Source: Planctomycetota bacterium
GTDB lineage: Bacteria > Planctomycetota > MHYJ01 > WSZJ01
Length of the DNA stretch: 62,396 nt
Direction of reading: 5' to 3'
NCBI GenBank assembly: GCA_009773755.1
Contig: WSZJ01000021.1
Span: 4,399 to 66,794, forward strand
This document shows positions 60,751 to 62,396 of this stretch, piece after piece. The notes beneath the pieces are model-generated. The model saw only the letters and a list, made by a program, of their open reading frames with translations, did not search any database and was not told the DNA's origin. Numbering within the stretch: position 1 is the stretch's first letter; each line of letters begins with the position of its first letter. Position numbers and translations under genes: made by a program.

Positions 60751-60840
60751 CGGCGTCCTTTGCGGCGTGCTGAAGAAGAGACGCCGGGTGAGGCCGAGTT
60801 TACAGGGGAGCGGCGGAAATTCCGTCGGGAGGAGGCCGGA

Positions 60841-60905
60841 GGGCAGGCGGGCGGGCGGGCAGGCGGGCGAGCGGGCAGGCGGGCGAGCGGGCACGCAGGC
60901 AAGCA
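60841..60905. repeat. GGCGGGC/GGCAGGC low-complexity run
   Basis: A run of four- and eight-base units (GGGCGGGC, GGCGAGCG, GGGCAGGC) between the sigma factor and the STN-like gene, which are divergent. It is the reverse complement in kind of the run at 26041-26070. Confidence 0.75.
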
Positions 60906-61035
60906 AGAAAAGAACCCGTTCAATCAGGTGAGGTGGAAAGTGGCTTGTCAATCCGTCGGCGTCTGGCCCGCCGCGGGGCAAAGCCTGCGGCACGGGGATT
61001 GCGATCCGTGGGATGGACTCCTGAGGAGACGCGTC

Positions 61036-61713
61036 ATGAGGGGAATCGCTTGCACGGTCCTGTCGTTCGCACTTTTTGCGGCGTGTTACGCCGGGGATCC
61101 TGCGCCTGCGGCGGACCCGCTCACCGTACGGATGGAGACCGAGCGGATCAGCTTCGATTTCAAGGACGCCGGGTTGAACGGCGTTGTCGAGTGGCTCACG
61201 ACGGAGACGGGGCTGAAAATCAGAGTCTCGGAGGCGGCACGGCAGCGCGCGCTGGACAAGAAACTGAAAATCACGGCGCGGCTGAAGGACGTGAAGCTGG
61301 CCGCCGCGCTCCGGCTGCTGTTCGAGAATCATGGCATGGTGATGCTCGTCGAAGACGGCTGGGTGCGGCTGCGGTTGCGCGACGAGGCCGCCGGCACGAA
61401 GGTCACGCGGCGCATCGACGTGCGCGAGTTGCTGGCGACCGTCCCGGATTTCGAGGGGCCGGATGTCGGGCTGCCGGAAGATAGCGGATGCCCCTCGTTC
61501 GGCTGATTCTGGGGCTACGAAGAGGGCCGGCGGCTCCTCGACGAACCTGAAACGCTTCTTTCGCTCGTCCAGCAGGCGGCCGGAGGAGACGCGGTCTGGC
61601 GGCAGGAGGGCGCCTGGATCGAGCTGAAGAACGGCTTCCTGACCGTCTGCCACAGCGAGGAAGTGGTGGAACGCGTGGAAGAAGCGGTGCGCGCGTTGAC
61701 GGCCATGAAATAG
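61036..61713 (+). CDS. Secreted STN-like protein with in-frame UGA (probable Sec)
   Basis: 225 residues if the TGA at 61504-61506 is Sec157. A signal peptide (1-20, with Cys near 17) is followed by an STN/secretin N0-like domain (DLTVRMETERISFDFKDAG-like text, GVVEWLTTETGLKIRV). Then come VTRRIDVRELLATVPDF and CPSFG-U-FWGYEEGRR. The frame continues for 68 codons with LLSLVQQAAGGDAVWRQEGA and LKNGFLTVCHSEEVVERVEE, a second alpha/beta domain common in Planctomycetota proteins of this type. A stop at the UGA would cut between the two domains. Cys152 lies five residues before Sec157. GAGGAGAC precedes the ATG. Confidence 0.8.
61522..61539 (+). promoter_or_regulatory. Candidate bacterial SECIS hairpin, STN-like protein
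   Basis: Stem GAGGGCC with GG-(C)-UCCUC (61522-61528 with 61532-61539, one bulged C and one G-U pair) and a three-base GGC loop, beginning 15 nt after the UGA. Confidence 0.5.
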
Positions 61714-61816
61714 GCCTGGAAGGAGACGCCCGGAAGCGCTTTCTGACTCCCGGACAAATTCGCCGCGGAGTTGATCAAACAATCCCTTTACGAACTCTGC
61801 GGCGTAGAATCCCGGC

Positions 61817-62396
61817 GTGAGCGAGCGCGCGATGCCGCCTGCACGGCCGACCCTCCCCGGCGACACGCTGCCGATGTCGGGTGAAACCGTCCGTGTCGGG
61901 CCGGGCGCCTCCGACATCACGATTCGCGCGGGTTCGCCCTCGCTGACGCCCACGCCGGTTCCTCCGCCCGCGCTTCCGCCTGAAGTCGCCGCCGCCGCCC
62001 CGGACGCCCGCTTCGGCAAATTCACCAGGACGAAACTCCTCGGCCAAGGGGGAATGGGGGAAGTCTGGAAGGCGTGGGACACGGAGCTCGGGCGCTGGGT
62101 CGCGCTGAAATTCCAGCTCGGCGGCGACCTCGAGGAAGTTACGCGCTTCCAGCGCGAGGCGCGGCTTGCCGGGCGGCTCGCGCATCCGAACATCGCGGCG
62201 ATCTACGAAGTCGGGGAATCGCAGGGCCGGCATTACATCGCGATGCAGTTTGTCGAAGGCGAGACGCTTCTCAAACTCCCGCGCGGCGACTTCCAGCTCG
62301 CGGCGACGCTCCTCGAACAGGCGGCGCGCGCCGTGGCGTCGGCGCACGCGCAGGGGATCGTGCACCGCGACCTGAAGCCGGAGAATCTCATGGTCG
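61817..62396 (+). CDS. Serine/threonine protein kinase, N-terminal part (cut by window end)
   Basis: 193 codons visible, from GTG 61817 (an ATG at 61832 is also possible) to the window edge. A Pro-rich N-terminal tail of about 70 residues leads to a Hanks-type kinase domain: glycine loop LLGQGGMGEVWKAW, ATP-Lys in VALKFQ, ARLAGRLAHPNIAAIYEVGE, and the catalytic loop GIVHRDLKPENLM. The C-terminal part is outside the window. Confidence 0.9.
   Translation, partial: MSERAMPPARPTLPGDTLPMSGETVRVGPGASDITIRAGSPSLTPTPVPPPALPPEVAAAAPDARFGKFTRTKLLGQGGMGEVWKAWDTELGRWVALKFQLGGDLEEVTRFQREARLAGRLAHPNIAAIYEVGESQGRHYIAMQFVEGETLLKLPRGDFQLAATLLEQAARAVASAHAQGIVHRDLKPENLMV

Noticed and set aside
1..62396. Genome-wide reassignment of UGA to an amino acid
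   Set aside because: TGA ends many genes cleanly, including ATGA and GTGA overlaps where reading through would clash with the next gene.
1..62396. tRNA or rRNA genes, including tRNA-Sec
   Set aside because: No T-loop plus acceptor-stem pattern seen by eye. A covariance scan would be needed to exclude it.

Overview
The window is GC-rich, densely coded DNA with no rRNA, tRNA, phage or insertion sequence that I can see. The gene content suggests a member of the Planctomycetota or a close relative (inference). The pointers are several secreted proteins with a small N-terminal beta domain followed by a DUF1570-like HExxH peptidase domain, an STN-like secreted protein, a sigma factor coupled to a vWA protein with an anti-sigma-like N-terminus, and a large GspK-like protein.

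The most striking content is a set of five genes, at four sites, each interrupted by one in-frame UGA that best reads as selenocysteine (Sec). Two are tandem secreted thioredoxin-fold proteins (12400-13275 and 13340-14215), in which UGA replaces the first Cys of a CxxC. The third is a rhodanese-glutathione peroxidase fusion (42603-43499) with UGA in the rhodanese active-site loop. The fourth is a secreted M64-like metalloprotease (43578-44537) with UGA just before the CIM Met-turn. The fifth is an STN-like secreted protein (61036-61713). In every case a stem-loop lies about 14-17 nt past the UGA, where bacterial SECIS elements sit. No Sec machinery gene (selA, selB, selC, selD) is in the window, and UGA is also an ordinary stop here, so this is not a genome-wide reassignment.

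Layout. 1-3.1 kb: end of an unknown gene, a coiled-coil secreted protein, then kynureninase and tryptophan 2,3-dioxygenase. 3.4-10.8 kb: Mla-type lipid transport (mlaD; mlaF and mlaE) and nadD, interrupted by two opposite-strand secreted peptidase-like genes. 10.9-14.2 kb: an amidohydrolase and the Sec thioredoxin pair. 14.8-24.5 kb: a one-strand cluster of a coiled-coil protein, an AAA ATPase, a membrane coiled-coil protein, an SsuBC-like ATPase and permease, two substrate-binding protein-OmpA fusions, and PspA. It looks like an envelope-stress or transport system. 24.6-26.0 kb: a secreted protein and three very small membrane proteins. 26.1-38.7 kb: leucine/isovalerate catabolism (MCC beta, enoyl-CoA hydratase, biotin carboxylase, separate biotin carrier, HMG-CoA lyase, acyl-CoA dehydrogenase), interspersed with an amidase, mutS2 and unknowns. 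38.9-48.4 kb: the GspK-like protein, two Sec genes, a divergent norCB pair, a DUF2721-like protein and a methyltransferase. 48.5-54.4 kb: a gingipain-like peptidase, a thioredoxin-like protein and a TPR-peptidase. 54.7-62.4 kb: ferredoxin, secreted proteins, a DUF433/DUF5615 toxin-antitoxin pair, sigma factor plus vWA protein, the STN-like Sec protein and the start of a Ser/Thr kinase.

Intergenic spaces, especially directly behind stop codons, carry low-complexity tandem repeats, often of period 7 and often arranged as long hairpins. They resemble in form the heptameric STRR repeats of cyanobacteria, but several unrelated unit sequences are used here.
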